The translations under genes were made by a program, and so were the position numbers. Under the pieces are notes generated by a model, which saw only the letters and a list, made by a program, of their open reading frames with translations, ran no database searches and was not told the DNA's origin. From Acidisoma silvae (lineage in GTDB: Bacteria; Pseudomonadota; Alphaproteobacteria; Acetobacterales; Acetobacteraceae), in the NCBI RefSeq assembly GCF_020618775.1, contig NZ_JAESVB010000007.1, forward strand, positions 124,001-188,000: DNA of 64,000 bases, read 5' to 3'. The first letter of the stretch is position 1; each line of letters starts with the position of its first letter. Of the stretch, positions 1-9,249 are shown in pieces.

Positions 1-1
1 G

Positions 2-943
2 CTGGTCAATCTCACCGCCCAGGACAGCCGCACGGCAGCCATTGCCAAGATCGAGCATATCTCCGTCACCGGCTATGCGGATGGCGCGCTGGGGCGCTTC
101 ACCATCGGCCATGTCACCGTGCAGCAGCATGACAAGACCACGGCCAGCCTCGGGCATTTCGAACTCAGCGGTTTGAACGTGACGACCCTGCTGCATGCGC
201 CGGCCGATGCCTCGATGGATCAGATGGTGGCCCTGGCCCAGAATGGCGGGGCCAAGATTGCAAGCTTCCAGCTGACGGACGCCGCCGTGCCGCTGCCGGA
301 CGGCGGTGGCACCGTGACCTTGAAGACCTTGCAGGACAGCGTGACCTACGGCCCGTCCATACAGACGGATATGTCCCTGAACGGTCTCAGCATTCCCGCC
401 TCGGCCACGCCGGACCTGCAGCAGCTGTTGCAACCGCTGGGCGTCGATTTGCTGGTGCTTTCCGCGGCCGAACGCGGCAGCTACGACGCCGCGCATGGCG
501 ATACCCATATCGACGAGTCAAAGATATCGGCCGAGGGCCTGGGCAGCGTCAGCCTCAGCGGCACGTTCACAAACCTGCCGCGCACCATGCCGACGAGTGA
601 TGACTACGCCGCGGCGCTCGGCAAGACCGGCATCGGCGCCTTCCACTTGAGTTTCAGCAATGAAACCCTGGTGCAGAAGATCATCGCCATGCTGGCGAAA
701 GAAGGCGGCAAGACGCCGGCCGACATCACCGACAGCGCCCACGCGGCCGCTGCCTTCGCGGCTGCCGCACTGGTGCCGGGACAGGCGGATGCCGGTACCC
801 AGATCTCGAATTTCATCGATAATCCGAAGGTGCTGACGCTGACGGCAGCGCCGGCGGCGCCGGTGCCGCTGTCCACCTTCATGAGCCCGGACACACTCCA
901 TGCCGGCCAGGCCGCGCTGAATCTGACGTTGTCGGCGGAGTAA
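2..943 (+). CDS. Hypothetical exported protein, 5' end outside the window
   Basis: The reading frame is open from the first bases of the window, so the true start lies upstream; the GTG at 119 is only an internal codon. About 313 residues are visible. They are rich in Ala, Thr, Ser and Leu, alternate short beta-type stretches with polar loops, and contain no obvious membrane helix or enzyme motif. The last part, with an NPKVLTLTAAP stretch followed by PVPLSTF, resembles the closing beta-rich repeats of periplasmic DUF945/YdgA-like or AsmA-like alphaproteobacterial proteins, but this is only a pattern impression. The gene ends 21 bases before a mirrored palindrome element. No function can be assigned. 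Confidence 0.7.
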   Translation: MVNLTAQDSRTAAIAKIEHISVTGYADGALGRFTIGHVTVQQHDKTTASLGHFELSGLNVTTLLHAPADASMDQMVALAQNGGAKIASFQLTDAAVPLPDGGGTVTLKTLQDSVTYGPSIQTDMSLNGLSIPASATPDLQQLLQPLGVDLLVLSAAERGSYDAAHGDTHIDESKISAEGLGSVSLSGTFTNLPRTMPTSDDYAAALGKTGIGAFHLSFSNETLVQKIIAMLAKEGGKTPADITDSAHAAAAFAAAALVPGQADAGTQISNFIDNPKVLTLTAAPAAPVPLSTFMSPDTLHAGQAALNLTLSAE

Positions 944-964
944 GGGCGCTGGGTTTAAAAAGCC

Positions 965-1042
965 GTCATCCCCGGGCTTGACCCGGGGATCCATCTTTGG
1001 GCGCCAAAACGTATGGATCCTCGGGTCAAGCCCGAGGATGAC
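965..1042. repeat. Mirrored palindrome (REP-like element, copy 1)
   Basis: Two 30-base arms (965-994 and 1013-1042) are reverse complements except at two compensating positions. Each arm also contains its own hairpin: CCCCGGG/CCCGGGG in the left arm and CCTCGGG/CCCGAGG in the right. The outer ends read GTCAT and ATGAC. The element fills the gap between two convergent genes and could act as a transcription end. Six related elements occur in this window. Confidence 0.85.
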
Positions 1043-1085
1043 AATGGTAAATCTGCGTCGGCAGATTACGACCGAGACCGAAGGC

Positions 1086-2021
1086 TCAGCCTTCGGCGTC
1101 GTTCGCGAAACTATCGACGATCTTGCTCAGGAAACGGCGGAACAGCGCGGCCTCGTGGGGCGACAGCGCCGCCAGAACCTTGTCCTCGATACCGCTGATC
1201 TCAGTGGTCACGGCAGCCAGAGCGGCTTCGCCTTCCTCGGTCAGGCTGATCGTGCCGCCTTCCGGCGTCAGCAGCAGATGCCGCTCCGACAGATCCTCGA
1301 CCAAAGCCAGAATCGAATTCTCCTGATCCGGACCGGCCCATTCCTCCAGCTCATCGAGCGTCAGATCGGCTTCGGAGACGCTGCGCAGCACTTCGAATTC
1401 CGGCAGGGAAATCGTCGCTTCACTGAGGTCTTCCTCAACCTGACGGATCAGCCCGTCCTCGGCGCGCACCAGCAGTTCCGAGACCAGCGCGGGCGCGATC
1501 TTGGTTTCGGTGACACTCGCCGGCGGCTCGTTGCGCACGAACAGGCCGTAACGGCCGCCATGGAAGGCGAGCGGGGCATGATCGTCATGGTCGAATGCAT
1601 CGACCTCGCCGACGAGAATGTAATGGTCGCCGGCTTCGTGACGGAAAGCCGTGCGGCACTGAAAACGCGCCGCCGCGCCTTTGAGCAGGGGGACATCGCC
1701 CTGGCCGCGCTCGATATCGATGCCGGCGAACTTGTCCGTGCCCGACTTCGCGAAACGGCCGGAGAGCTGTTCCTGATCGGCGGCCAGGATATGCACGGCG
1801 AAATGCTCGGCCTGCATGAAGGCGGCAAGGCTGGAGGAGTTCTTGCCGATGCTCCACAGGATCATCGGCGGATCGAGCGAGACCGAATTGAAGCTATTGG
1901 CGGTGACGCCGACATCGCTGCCGTCTGCCGCGCGGGCGGTGATGACGGTGACGCCGGTCGCGAAGGAGCCGAGCGCGTTGCGGAACTGGCGGGCGCGGTC
2001 GAGGGGGGCTGTGCCGGACAT
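1086..2021 (-). CDS. Two-domain flavin reductase with C-terminal MarR-like domain
   Basis: The first 165 or so residues are an FMN-binding split-barrel flavin reductase of the HpaC/RutF type, with SFATGVTVIT near the N-terminus followed by GVTANSFNSVSLDPP. Residues of about 180-311 form a second helical domain resembling a MarR winged helix. This architecture and length match the reductase C1 of Acinetobacter p-hydroxyphenylacetate hydroxylase (about 315 aa), where the MarR-like tail controls flavin reduction in response to the phenolic substrate. The enzyme would supply reduced FMN to a two-component monooxygenase. Its ATG overlaps the dxs stop (TGATG), so it is probably cotranscribed with xseB-ispA-dxs. 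No oxygenase partner is nearby, so the substrate is unknown. Confidence 0.85.
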   Translation of the reverse strand: MSGTAPLDRARQFRNALGSFATGVTVITARAADGSDVGVTANSFNSVSLDPPMILWSIGKNSSSLAAFMQAEHFAVHILAADQEQLSGRFAKSGTDKFAGIDIERGQGDVPLLKGAAARFQCRTAFRHEAGDHYILVGEVDAFDHDDHAPLAFHGGRYGLFVRNEPPASVTETKIAPALVSELLVRAEDGLIRQVEEDLSEATISLPEFEVLRSVSEADLTLDELEEWAGPDQENSILALVEDLSERHLLLTPEGGTISLTEEGEAALAAVTTEISGIEDKVLAALSPHEAALFRRFLSKIVDSFANDAEG

Positions 2022-3946
2022 CAGGCGCGCACCGCCGAACCGGAGGCATCGGCCACGCCGAGCGCCGACAGCGCCGTCGCGACGATGTCTTTCGCGGTCA
2101 GACCGGCCTCGATCGACTGGGCGGCCGGTGTGTTATGGTCAATCAACCGGTCAGGAATAACCATCGGACGTACTTTCAATCCACGATCAAGAAGGCCGGA
2201 AACGGCCAGATAATGCAGCACGGCCGAGCCGAAGCCACCAGAGACATTGTCTTCGATGGTGATGACAACTTCATGGTTTTTGGCCAGCTGGGTGATGAGG
2301 TCGGTATCCAGCGGCTTCATGAAGCGCGCATCCGCGACCGTGGTGCTGAGGCCGCGCGCCGCCAGCTCATCCGCCGCCTTCAGCGCCTCATACAGGCGCG
2401 GCCCGAGGGCGAGAACGGCGATCTTGCTGCCTTCGCGCATGACACGGCCACGGCCGAGTTCCAGAACCTTGCCGCGCGCCGGCAGGTCGAGGCCGAAGCC
2501 TTCGCCGCGCGGATAGCGGAAGGCGCTGGGCCGGTCGTCGATGGCGGCGGCGGTCGCCACCACATCCATCAGTTCCAGTTCGTCGGACGGCGCCATCACC
2601 ACCATGCCGGGCAGACAGCCCATGAAGCACAGGTCATAGACGCCGGCATGGGTATGGCCGTCGGCGCCGACCATGCCGGCGCGGTCCATGGCGAAGCGCA
2701 CCGGCAGGCTCTGGATCGCGACGTCATGCACGACCTGATCGTAGCCGCGCTGCAGGAAGGTGGAATAGATCGCGACGAAGGGCTTGATGCCTTCCGTCGC
2801 CATGCCGGCGGCGAAGGTCACGGCATGCTGTTCGGCAATACCGACATCGAAGGTGCGATCAGGGAACTTCTTGGCGAAGGCATCGAGGCCGGTGCCGGAG
2901 GGCATGGCCGCCGTGACGGCGACGACGCGGCTATCGGCCTCGGCTTCGGCGACCAGGGCCTTGGCGAAAACCTTGGTATAGCTCGGCGGACCCGGCGGGG
3001 CCTTGCCCTGCTCGCCGGTGACGACATTGAAGCGCGTCACGCCGTGATACTTATCGGGGCTCTGCTCGGCCGGGGCATAGCCTTTGCCCTTCTGCGTCAC
3101 GACATGCAGCAGAACCGGGCCGCCTTCTTCGTGATCGCGCAGATTGCGCAGCACGGGCAGAAGATGGTCCATGTTATGGCCGTCAATGGGGCCGACGTAA
3201 TAGAAGCCCAGCTCCTCGAACAGCGTGCCGCCGGTGAGAATGCCGCGCGCATATTCCTCGGCGCGCTTGGCCGTGCGTTCGATGGAACGCGGGAAGCGCT
3301 TCGCCATCTTGGCGGCCAGATCACGCAAATTAAGGAAGGAGCGCGAGGAGATCAGGCGCGACAGATAGGCGCTCATGGCGCCCACGGGCGGCGCGATCGA
3401 CATGTCATTGTCGTTGAGGATGACGATCAGCCGGCTTTTCATCGAACCGGCATTGTTCATCGCTTCATAGGCCATGCCCGCGCTCATCGAGCCGTCGCCG
3501 ATGACGCAGATGATCTGCTGGTCCGGGTTGTCGCCCTTAAGGTCGCGCGCCACCGCCATGCCGAGACCGGCTGAGATGGAGGTGGAGGAATGGGCGGCAC
3601 CGAAGGGGTCGTATTCGCTTTCGCTGCGGCGCGTGAAGCCGGACAGGCCGCCCGGCTGGCGCAGAGTGCGGATACGATCGCGGCGGCCGGTCAGCGTCTT
3701 ATGCGGATAGGCCTGATGGCCGACATCCCAGATCAGCCGGTCGTTCGGCGTGTCGAAAACGGCGTGGATGGCGACCGTGAGTTCGATCACGCCCAGCGCC
3801 GAGCCCAGATGACCACCGGTGACGGAGACGGTATCGACGACCTCCGACCGCAGTTCCTCGGCGACCTGCGCCAACTGCTCGGCCGAGAAGTTACGCAGAT
3901 CGGCCGGGTAGGTGACGCGGTCGAGCAAGGGGGTATGCGGGGGCAT
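2021..3946 (-). CDS. dxs: 1-deoxy-D-xylulose-5-phosphate synthase
   Basis: This thiamine-diphosphate enzyme condenses pyruvate and glyceraldehyde 3-phosphate in the first step of the MEP isoprenoid pathway. The 641-residue product has the usual length. It shows the substrate-site HLGSALG and [10 protein letters not shown] segments, the thiamine-binding GDGSMSAG (about 149-156) ending in NDND, and the catalytic glutamate in GIAEQHA (about 372). A TTG two codons upstream (3952) is also in frame. The ATG at 3946 is preferred because GGAG lies about 10 bases before it. The gene follows ispA without a gap and overlaps the flavin reductase by one base. It supplies precursors for quinones, carotenoids and the hopanoids encoded later in the window. 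Confidence 0.97.
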   Translation of the reverse strand: MPPHTPLLDRVTYPADLRNFSAEQLAQVAEELRSEVVDTVSVTGGHLGSALGVIELTVAIHAVFDTPNDRLIWDVGHQAYPHKTLTGRRDRIRTLRQPGGLSGFTRRSESEYDPFGAAHSSTSISAGLGMAVARDLKGDNPDQQIICVIGDGSMSAGMAYEAMNNAGSMKSRLIVILNDNDMSIAPPVGAMSAYLSRLISSRSFLNLRDLAAKMAKRFPRSIERTAKRAEEYARGILTGGTLFEELGFYYVGPIDGHNMDHLLPVLRNLRDHEEGGPVLLHVVTQKGKGYAPAEQSPDKYHGVTRFNVVTGEQGKAPPGPPSYTKVFAKALVAEAEADSRVVAVTAAMPSGTGLDAFAKKFPDRTFDVGIAEQHAVTFAAGMATEGIKPFVAIYSTFLQRGYDQVVHDVAIQSLPVRFAMDRAGMVGADGHTHAGVYDLCFMGCLPGMVVMAPSDELELMDVVATAAAIDDRPSAFRYPRGEGFGLDLPARGKVLELGRGRVMREGSKIAVLALGPRLYEALKAADELAARGLSTTVADARFMKPLDTDLITQLAKNHEVVITIEDNVSGGFGSAVLHYLAVSGLLDRGLKVRPMVIPDRLIDHNTPAAQSIEAGLTAKDIVATALSALGVADASGSAVRA

Positions 3947-3952
3947 GGGCAA

Positions 3953-4894
3953 TCAGCTCCGTCTCGAAACGACGAAATCGGTGAGCGCGACCAGCGCGTG
4001 GGCCTTCTCTCCGAAACTGGAGAGATAACCGGCCGCCTGTTCCGCCAGCATGGACGCATGGGCGCGCGCCTGTTCCAGCCCCATGATCGAAACCATGGTG
4101 GCCTTGTTCGCCGCCTGGTCTTTGCCCACGGTCTTGCCGATTTCAGCCTCGGTGCCTTCGGTATCCAGGATATCGTCGGCAATCTGGAAAGCAGCACCCA
4201 GGTCACGGCCGAAAGCCGCGATGAGATGCCGCTGGTGGGAGGGCGCGCGGCCCAGAATGGCGCCGGCCTCCGCGCTATACTGGATCAGCCGCCCGGTCTT
4301 GAGCGCCTGTAGGCGCGTCACTTCCGCGCCCGACAGCTCCTGGCCTTCGGACAGCATGTCGATCATCTGGCCGCCGACCATGCCGCGCGCGCCGGAGGCC
4401 GCACCCAGCGCCGCCACCAGTTCGCAGCGGGCCTGCGAATCGGAATGGGTGTCGACATCGACCAGCACCTCGAAGGCGCGAGTGAGCAGCGCGTCACCCG
4501 CCAGAATCGCGGTCGCCTCGTCAAAGGCTTTATGGCAGGAGGGCTGGCCACGGCGCAGGTCGTCATCGTCCATGGCCGGCAGATCGTCATGGACCAGCGA
4601 ATAGGCATGCAGCATCTCAACGGAGGCGGCCACGCGCGCGGCGCAGGCCGGCGCGACGGAGAACAGGCTCGCCACTTCCATCACCAGGAAGCCGCGCAGC
4701 CGCTTGCCGCCGCCGAGCACGGCATAGCGCATGGCTTCGATCAGCCGCTTTTCCGGTCCTTCCGGCAGCGGCAGCAGCACGTCGAGCGCACGCTCGACCT
4801 CCTGCGCACGCTTCTTCATGACCTCGGCGAGCTTCGCCGGCTGCTCGCTACCCACTACCTGCATCCGCGTTTCACTTTGTTCAAAACCGTTCAT
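3953..4894 (-). CDS. ispA: Geranylgeranyl/farnesyl diphosphate synthase (IspA type)
   Basis: Short-chain trans-prenyl transferase that elongates dimethylallyl diphosphate with isopentenyl diphosphate, normally to farnesyl diphosphate. The first aspartate-rich motif DDLPAMD is at about 103-109, with a longer acidic run DDDD following. The second motif DDILD is at about 240-244. GGGKRLRG (about 61-68) is the substrate-binding segment. Length (313 aa) is typical. Its ATG overlaps the xseB stop (ATGA) and its stop directly precedes dxs, giving a compact xseB-ispA-dxs operon as in many alphaproteobacteria. Product chain length cannot be read with certainty from sequence alone. Confidence 0.95.
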   Translation of the reverse strand: MNGFEQSETRMQVVGSEQPAKLAEVMKKRAQEVERALDVLLPLPEGPEKRLIEAMRYAVLGGGKRLRGFLVMEVASLFSVAPACAARVAASVEMLHAYSLVHDDLPAMDDDDLRRGQPSCHKAFDEATAILAGDALLTRAFEVLVDVDTHSDSQARCELVAALGAASGARGMVGGQMIDMLSEGQELSGAEVTRLQALKTGRLIQYSAEAGAILGRAPSHQRHLIAAFGRDLGAAFQIADDILDTEGTEAEIGKTVGKDQAANKATMVSIMGLEQARAHASMLAEQAAGYLSSFGEKAHALVALTDFVVSRRS

Positions 4895-5169
4895 TCAACG
4901 GGCCGGGCGGTAAGAGTGCCGTCCGCCCGCTCGACAATCGACTGGATTCGCGTCTCGGCCTCGGCCAGCTTGGCCTCGCAATGACGGCGCAGCTGGCTGC
5001 CGCGCTCGAAAGCGGTGATCGCCTCTTCCAGCTTCTGCTGCCCGCTTTCCAGGCCGCGCACGATCTTTTCAAGTTCGCCCAAGGCTTCCTCGAAGGACAG
5101 GTGGGACACGTCGGCGGCGGCGCCGGAGGCGGCGGACGACGCGGAATCGGGAGCGGACGAGGCGGACAT
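4891..5169 (-). CDS. xseB: Exodeoxyribonuclease VII small subunit
   Basis: Small subunit of ExoVII, which degrades single-stranded DNA together with XseA. The 92-residue protein has an Ala/Ser-rich N-terminus followed by the family core SFEEALGELEKIVRGLE and the helical AFERGSQLRRHCEAKL segment. The ATG at 5169 is chosen because a GGGGGG stretch lies about 8 bases upstream and because the domain begins about 25 residues in; a longer frame runs upstream to 5433 without family similarity. It is the first gene of the xseB-ispA-dxs operon, overlapping ispA by ATGA. Confidence 0.95.
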   Translation of the reverse strand: MSASSAPDSASSAASGAAADVSHLSFEEALGELEKIVRGLESGQQKLEEAITAFERGSQLRRHCEAKLAEAETRIQSIVERADGTLTARPVE

Positions 5170-5412
5170 CAGGAAATCCCCCCGCACGGATAAAGCCAGA
5201 AATACGACATGATCATTCTCGTAATCCTTTTGCGACGGGAGCGCCAACCCCCTTCCTGACGACCCGGCACCCTGGCCACAGCAGGCCATCAGCGGTGTGA
5301 CCAAAACAAGGCAGTGCCTGACGCACGCCTCCCCTGTTACGGAAAAGGTCGCGAAACGCCGACGCTTTGGTCTAAGACGCGCTTCTTTTGCTGGTGGATC
5401 CTCGAAACCAAT

Positions 5413-7287
5413 ATGCCCTTTCCGACCCCCCACGCCGCCCTGGCGCAGGCTCTAGAAGCACGCGGCTATTCCGAACCAACCTCCGTCCAGGCTGCGATTC
5501 TCGCAGCCGAGCCCGGCCGGGATCTGCTTGTTTCCGCCCAGACCGGTTCCGGTAAGACGGTCGCCTACGGCCTTGCCTTCGCCGAGACCCTGTTCGCTGG
5601 CGCCGAGCATCTTCCCCCCGCCGGCCCGCCGCTGGCGCTGATCATCGCGCCGACGCGCGAACTGGCCCAGCAGGTCCATGCCGAGCTGACCTGGCTTTAC
5701 GCCGAGGCCCGCGCCCGCATCGTTTCCTGCGTCGGTGGCATGGATGCCCGGACCGAAGCCCGCGCGCTGGCGCGCGGCGCCCATATCGTGGTCGGCACCC
5801 CCGGCCGCCTGAAGGATCACCTGGAACGCCGCCAGCTTGATCCCTCACAATTGCGTGTGGTCGTGCTGGACGAAGCCGACGAAATGCTTGATCTCGGCTT
5901 CCGCGAGGAGCTGGAATTCATTCTCGACGCGGCCCCGGCCGAGCGCCGCACGCTGCTGTTCTCGGCGACCATTGCCCGCGAAATCGCGAATATGGCGCGC
6001 CGCTTCCAGCAGAACGCGCTGCGCATCGATACCGTCGACCGCAGCCAGCCGCATGCCGATATCGAATATCGTGCCATGAAGATCGACCCGAGCGCGATCG
6101 AAGCGGCGACCGTCAATACGCTGCGCCTGATCGACAGCCCGGCCATCATCTTCTGCGCCCGCCGCGATGGCGTGCGTACGATGACGGACGCGCTGAACGC
6201 ACGCGGCTTCTCGGCCGTGGCCCTGTCGGGCGAACTGTCCCAGCAGGAGCGCAACAACGCTTTGCAGGCGGTGCGTGACGGCCGCGCCCGCGTCTGCGTC
6301 GCGACCGACGTCGCGGCCCGCGGCCTGGATCTGCCGGAACTCGGCCTTGTCATCCATGCCGATCTGCCGACCAACAAGGAAACCCTGCTGCACCGCTCCG
6401 GCCGCACCGGCCGCGCCGGCCGCAAGGGCATCTGCGTGCTGATGGTAGCGCATTCCCGCCGCCGCCGGGCCGAAATGCTGATCAATACCGCCGGCATCAC
6501 GGCCCGTTGGAGCACGGCTCCCTCGGCCGCCGAGATCCGCGAGCAGGATCAGCAGCGCCTGCTGAACGACCCGATCATCGCCGAGCCGACCGCCGAGGAC
6601 GATGCCGCCCTCGCCTACCAGATGGCCGAACGCTACGGCGCCGAAGCCATGGCCGCCGCCTTCATTCGCGTGCGTCGCCAATCCCTGCCCGCGCCGGCCG
6701 ATATCGAAGGCGCCCGCGCCGGTTTCGAGGAGCCCCGCGCCGGCTTCCGCGAGCGTGACCAGAGCCGTGAGCGCGCGCCGCGCGACTATAGCGAGCGCCG
6801 TGAGCGTCCGTTCGAGCGTGGTTCGGATCAGGGCGGCGAGCGTCCGCGTGCGAATTTCTATGAGAATGACGGCGAACCGATGGTCTGGTTCCGTACCAGC
6901 GTCGGCCGCAACAAGAAGGCCGATCCCAAGTGGCTGTTGCCGCTGATCTGCCGTCTTGGCGCCGTGACCAAGAAAGATGTGGGCGCTATCCGCATCACCG
7001 ACAGCGAGACGCGCTTCCAGATCAGCGCGGCAGCCTCCGAGGCCTTCATGACCTCGGTCGGCGAAGCGGGCGACAACGAAATCCGCATCGAGCAGGCCGA
7101 TGGGCCGCCGACGCAGGACAGCGCCCGCCCGCCCCGTGGTGACTTCAACCGCAGCAGCCGTCCGCCGCGCCGCGAGGGCGAGCGGTCGGGCGGCGATCGT
7201 CCCAGCTATGGCCCGGGCAAGCCGCGTTTCGGCAAGCCTGACGGCGGTGGCTACAACAAATCCGTGCGCACCCGCGCCAAGGGCTGA
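5413..7287 (+). CDS. DEAD-box RNA helicase, DeaD/CsdA-like
   Basis: ATP-dependent RNA helicase, likely acting in ribosome assembly or cold-adapted RNA remodelling. Motifs in order: AQTGSGKT (about 42-49), PTRELAQQ, GTPGR, DEAD (153-156), SAT (184-186) and HRSGRTGR (about 327-334). After the two RecA domains comes an Arg/Glu-rich stretch, a DbpA-type RNA-binding domain (roughly 490-560, beginning VGRNKKADPKW), then a Gly/Arg/Pro-rich tail. That order matches DeaD/CsdA. A longer in-frame start exists at 5314, but its extra 33 residues are unlike the family; MPFPTPHAAL is the better start. It diverges from xseB and ends in a strong terminator. Confidence 0.93.
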   Translation: MPFPTPHAALAQALEARGYSEPTSVQAAILAAEPGRDLLVSAQTGSGKTVAYGLAFAETLFAGAEHLPPAGPPLALIIAPTRELAQQVHAELTWLYAEARARIVSCVGGMDARTEARALARGAHIVVGTPGRLKDHLERRQLDPSQLRVVVLDEADEMLDLGFREELEFILDAAPAERRTLLFSATIAREIANMARRFQQNALRIDTVDRSQPHADIEYRAMKIDPSAIEAATVNTLRLIDSPAIIFCARRDGVRTMTDALNARGFSAVALSGELSQQERNNALQAVRDGRARVCVATDVAARGLDLPELGLVIHADLPTNKETLLHRSGRTGRAGRKGICVLMVAHSRRRRAEMLINTAGITARWSTAPSAAEIREQDQQRLLNDPIIAEPTAEDDAALAYQMAERYGAEAMAAAFIRVRRQSLPAPADIEGARAGFEEPRAGFRERDQSRERAPRDYSERRERPFERGSDQGGERPRANFYENDGEPMVWFRTSVGRNKKADPKWLLPLICRLGAVTKKDVGAIRITDSETRFQISAAASEAFMTSVGEAGDNEIRIEQADGPPTQDSARPPRGDFNRSSRPPRREGERSGGDRPSYGPGKPRFGKPDGGGYNKSVRTRAKG

Positions 7288-7314
7288 TCGCCGGTCTGAC
7301 GGTCACCTGACATG

Positions 7315-7353
7315 AAAAGGGCGGCACTGCGCAGGCAGTGCCGCCCTTTTTTT
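7315..7353 (+). terminator. Rho-independent terminator after the helicase gene
   Basis: A perfect 16-base stem (7315-7330 with 7335-7350), loop GCAG, followed by a run of seven T. The run of A before the stem means it could also work in the opposite direction. Confidence 0.92.
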
Positions 7354-7406
7354 GTTGGGACGCGCCCTGGCGCGTTTCAGGGCGGATTTAATCGCTCGGT
7401 AAAACC

Positions 7407-7486
7407 GTCATACCCGCGAAAGCGGGCATCTTCTGACCCTCGTCGCTACGCCACAGAGAGAAGATTCCCGCCTGCGCGGGAATGAC
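7407..7486. repeat. Mirrored palindrome (REP-like element, copy 2)
   Basis: GTCAT and ATGAC ends enclose two small hairpins, CCCGCGAAAGCGGG on the left and CCCGCCTGCGCGGG on the right, joined by an unpaired centre between ATCTTCT and AGAAGAT. It belongs to the same subtype as copies 3 and 5. It lies between the helicase and the APC permease. Confidence 0.85.
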
Positions 7487-7524
7487 GTCGTTTCAATGAA
7501 AACCTGAGACTTGCGCGCCAGGCG

Positions 7525-9087
7525 TCAGTCGGCCGAATCGACCGCCGCTTCCTCCAGGTCGATTTCAGCCTGACGGGCGCGGATGGCCGCCTCACCGATC
7601 GGCGGGCCTTTGAAGCGCTTCCGCTCCAGCAGGAACCAGCCCAGGATCAGCAGCACCACGGCGCCGATGGCGTAATTGTCCAGGATGTCGTTCGGCGGGC
7701 GCGTGCCGATATACAGCAGGATCACGGCACCCACGACCGTGATGGCGGCGAAGAGCTTGGACAGACCGCCCAGGCGGAACGGCCCGAACTCGGTCCAGCT
7801 TTTGCCCTCGGCCAGGAAACCGGCGGCAACCGGCATGGCATAGGAAATATACAGAAAGACCGCACAGCCGGCCGCCAGCGCCGCGAAGGCCGGCGAATAG
7901 AGCGTCGCCAGGAAGGACAGAGCCGCCACCGTCCAGATGGAGGCGACGGGCGTGCGGTAATGCGGATTGACCTTGCGCAGCGTCGCCGAAAACGGCAGGC
8001 CGCCGTCACGGGCGAAAGCGAAAAGCATGCGCGAGGTCGAGGTCATGCCCGCCAGCGCGCAGAGGTAGTTCGCGACAACGATGGCGATATAGATCAGATC
8101 TTTCAGCAGAACCGGCACCGGCAATCCGGCCAGCAGGTTGAAGAAGACATTGCCGCCGTCCTTCGCCGCCTTGGTCACATCCGGCATGGCCAGAACGAAG
8201 GAGCAGCACATGATATAGCCGAAGAGGCCCGACCAGATGACGGCATGGATCATGCCCTTGGGCACCGTGACCTGGGCGTTGACCGTCTCCTCAGACGTGT
8301 GAGCCGAGGCATCGAAACCGGTGATGGTGTAGAGCGGCAGGATCAGCCCCAGCAGCACCGCCATCAGGGCGCTGGTATGGGTGGGGAAAACGCCGCCGCC
8401 GGCATCGCCGGTATTATTGGTGAAGCTGAACAGCCGCCCGAGATCGATGGACGGCGCGGCGTAAAGCATGACGACCGTCAGCACGACCGCCGTGACGAGG
8501 ATGAGATAGCCCGAGAAATCGGTCAGCTTCGTGGTGACGCGGATGCCGAAATGATTGAACAGCGCCTGGGTCGCGGTGATCAGCAGCACGCCGGTCGCCT
8601 GCTGCATCAGCCCCCAATGCGAAACGTCGATGCCGAAGATATTGGTCAGCACAAGCTGCGCGAACAGCAGATAGACGCCGACATTGACGGAGGCGATGAC
8701 GAAGATGAGGCCGAGCAGGTTGATCCAGGCCGTGGCCCAGCCCCAGGCACGGCCGCCCAGGATGGACGACCAGTGATAGAGACCGCCAGCGGTCGGATAG
8801 GCCGAGGCGATCTGCGCCATGGAACAGGCGACGATGATGGCGAAAACCGCGCCGATCAGCCAGCCGACGCCGATGGCAAACCCGCCCGCCGAACTGAATC
8901 CAAGCTGAAACGAGGTGATGCCGCCGGCAAGGATGCAGATAATGGAAAAGGAAATCGCGAAATTGGAAAACAGCGGCATGCGCCGCGCCAATTCCTGCGC
9001 ATAGCCCATTTTGTGCAGATGATGGGTGTCGCTGTCGAGGGGCGGATCAGTCCGCCCTGGTCCGGATGGCGAAGGCGAAGCATTCAT
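7525..9087 (-). CDS. APC-family amino acid/polyamine permease
   Basis: Inner-membrane secondary transporter of the amino acid-polyamine-organocation family, with 520 residues and about 12 to 13 hydrophobic segments after a polar 35-residue N-terminus. The first helix holds the family's unwound glycine-rich motif (ISFSIICILAGGITS). YPTAGGLYHW and the later GFDASAHTSEET segment are typical of the GABA/choline-type APC branch. The ATG at 9087 is preceded by GAGGG. It stands alone between an upstream intergenic gap and a downstream palindrome. The transported substrate cannot be told from sequence. Confidence 0.88.
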   Translation of the reverse strand: MNASPSPSGPGRTDPPLDSDTHHLHKMGYAQELARRMPLFSNFAISFSIICILAGGITSFQLGFSSAGGFAIGVGWLIGAVFAIIVACSMAQIASAYPTAGGLYHWSSILGGRAWGWATAWINLLGLIFVIASVNVGVYLLFAQLVLTNIFGIDVSHWGLMQQATGVLLITATQALFNHFGIRVTTKLTDFSGYLILVTAVVLTVVMLYAAPSIDLGRLFSFTNNTGDAGGGVFPTHTSALMAVLLGLILPLYTITGFDASAHTSEETVNAQVTVPKGMIHAVIWSGLFGYIMCCSFVLAMPDVTKAAKDGGNVFFNLLAGLPVPVLLKDLIYIAIVVANYLCALAGMTSTSRMLFAFARDGGLPFSATLRKVNPHYRTPVASIWTVAALSFLATLYSPAFAALAAGCAVFLYISYAMPVAAGFLAEGKSWTEFGPFRLGGLSKLFAAITVVGAVILLYIGTRPPNDILDNYAIGAVVLLILGWFLLERKRFKGPPIGEAAIRARQAEIDLEEAAVDSAD

Positions 9088-9189
9088 GACGAAACCCTCT
9101 CTCGCGAAAACGCGAGGTTAGATGACCTTCGCGTTGCATTTCAATGTCATATTGAATTTGCCTGATGGTGCAGCGCAACCGTTACGCCA

Positions 9190-9224
9190 TAAAAAACGCG
9201 CCGGAGACTGCTCTCCGGCGCGTT
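9190..9224 (-). terminator. Rho-independent terminator of the ABC importer operon
   Basis: A perfect 12-base stem (9195-9206 with 9213-9224) with a six-base loop. Read on the minus strand it is followed by a T run. It lies about 25 bases after the stop of the substrate-binding protein. Confidence 0.9.
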
Positions 9225-9249
9225 GTTCGTCTCTGCGCGTAGTCGTTGC

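Noticed and set aside
5314-5412. 33-residue N-terminal extension of the DEAD-box helicase
   Set aside because: The extension has no helicase similarity; the ATG at 5413 opens straight into the family N-terminus.
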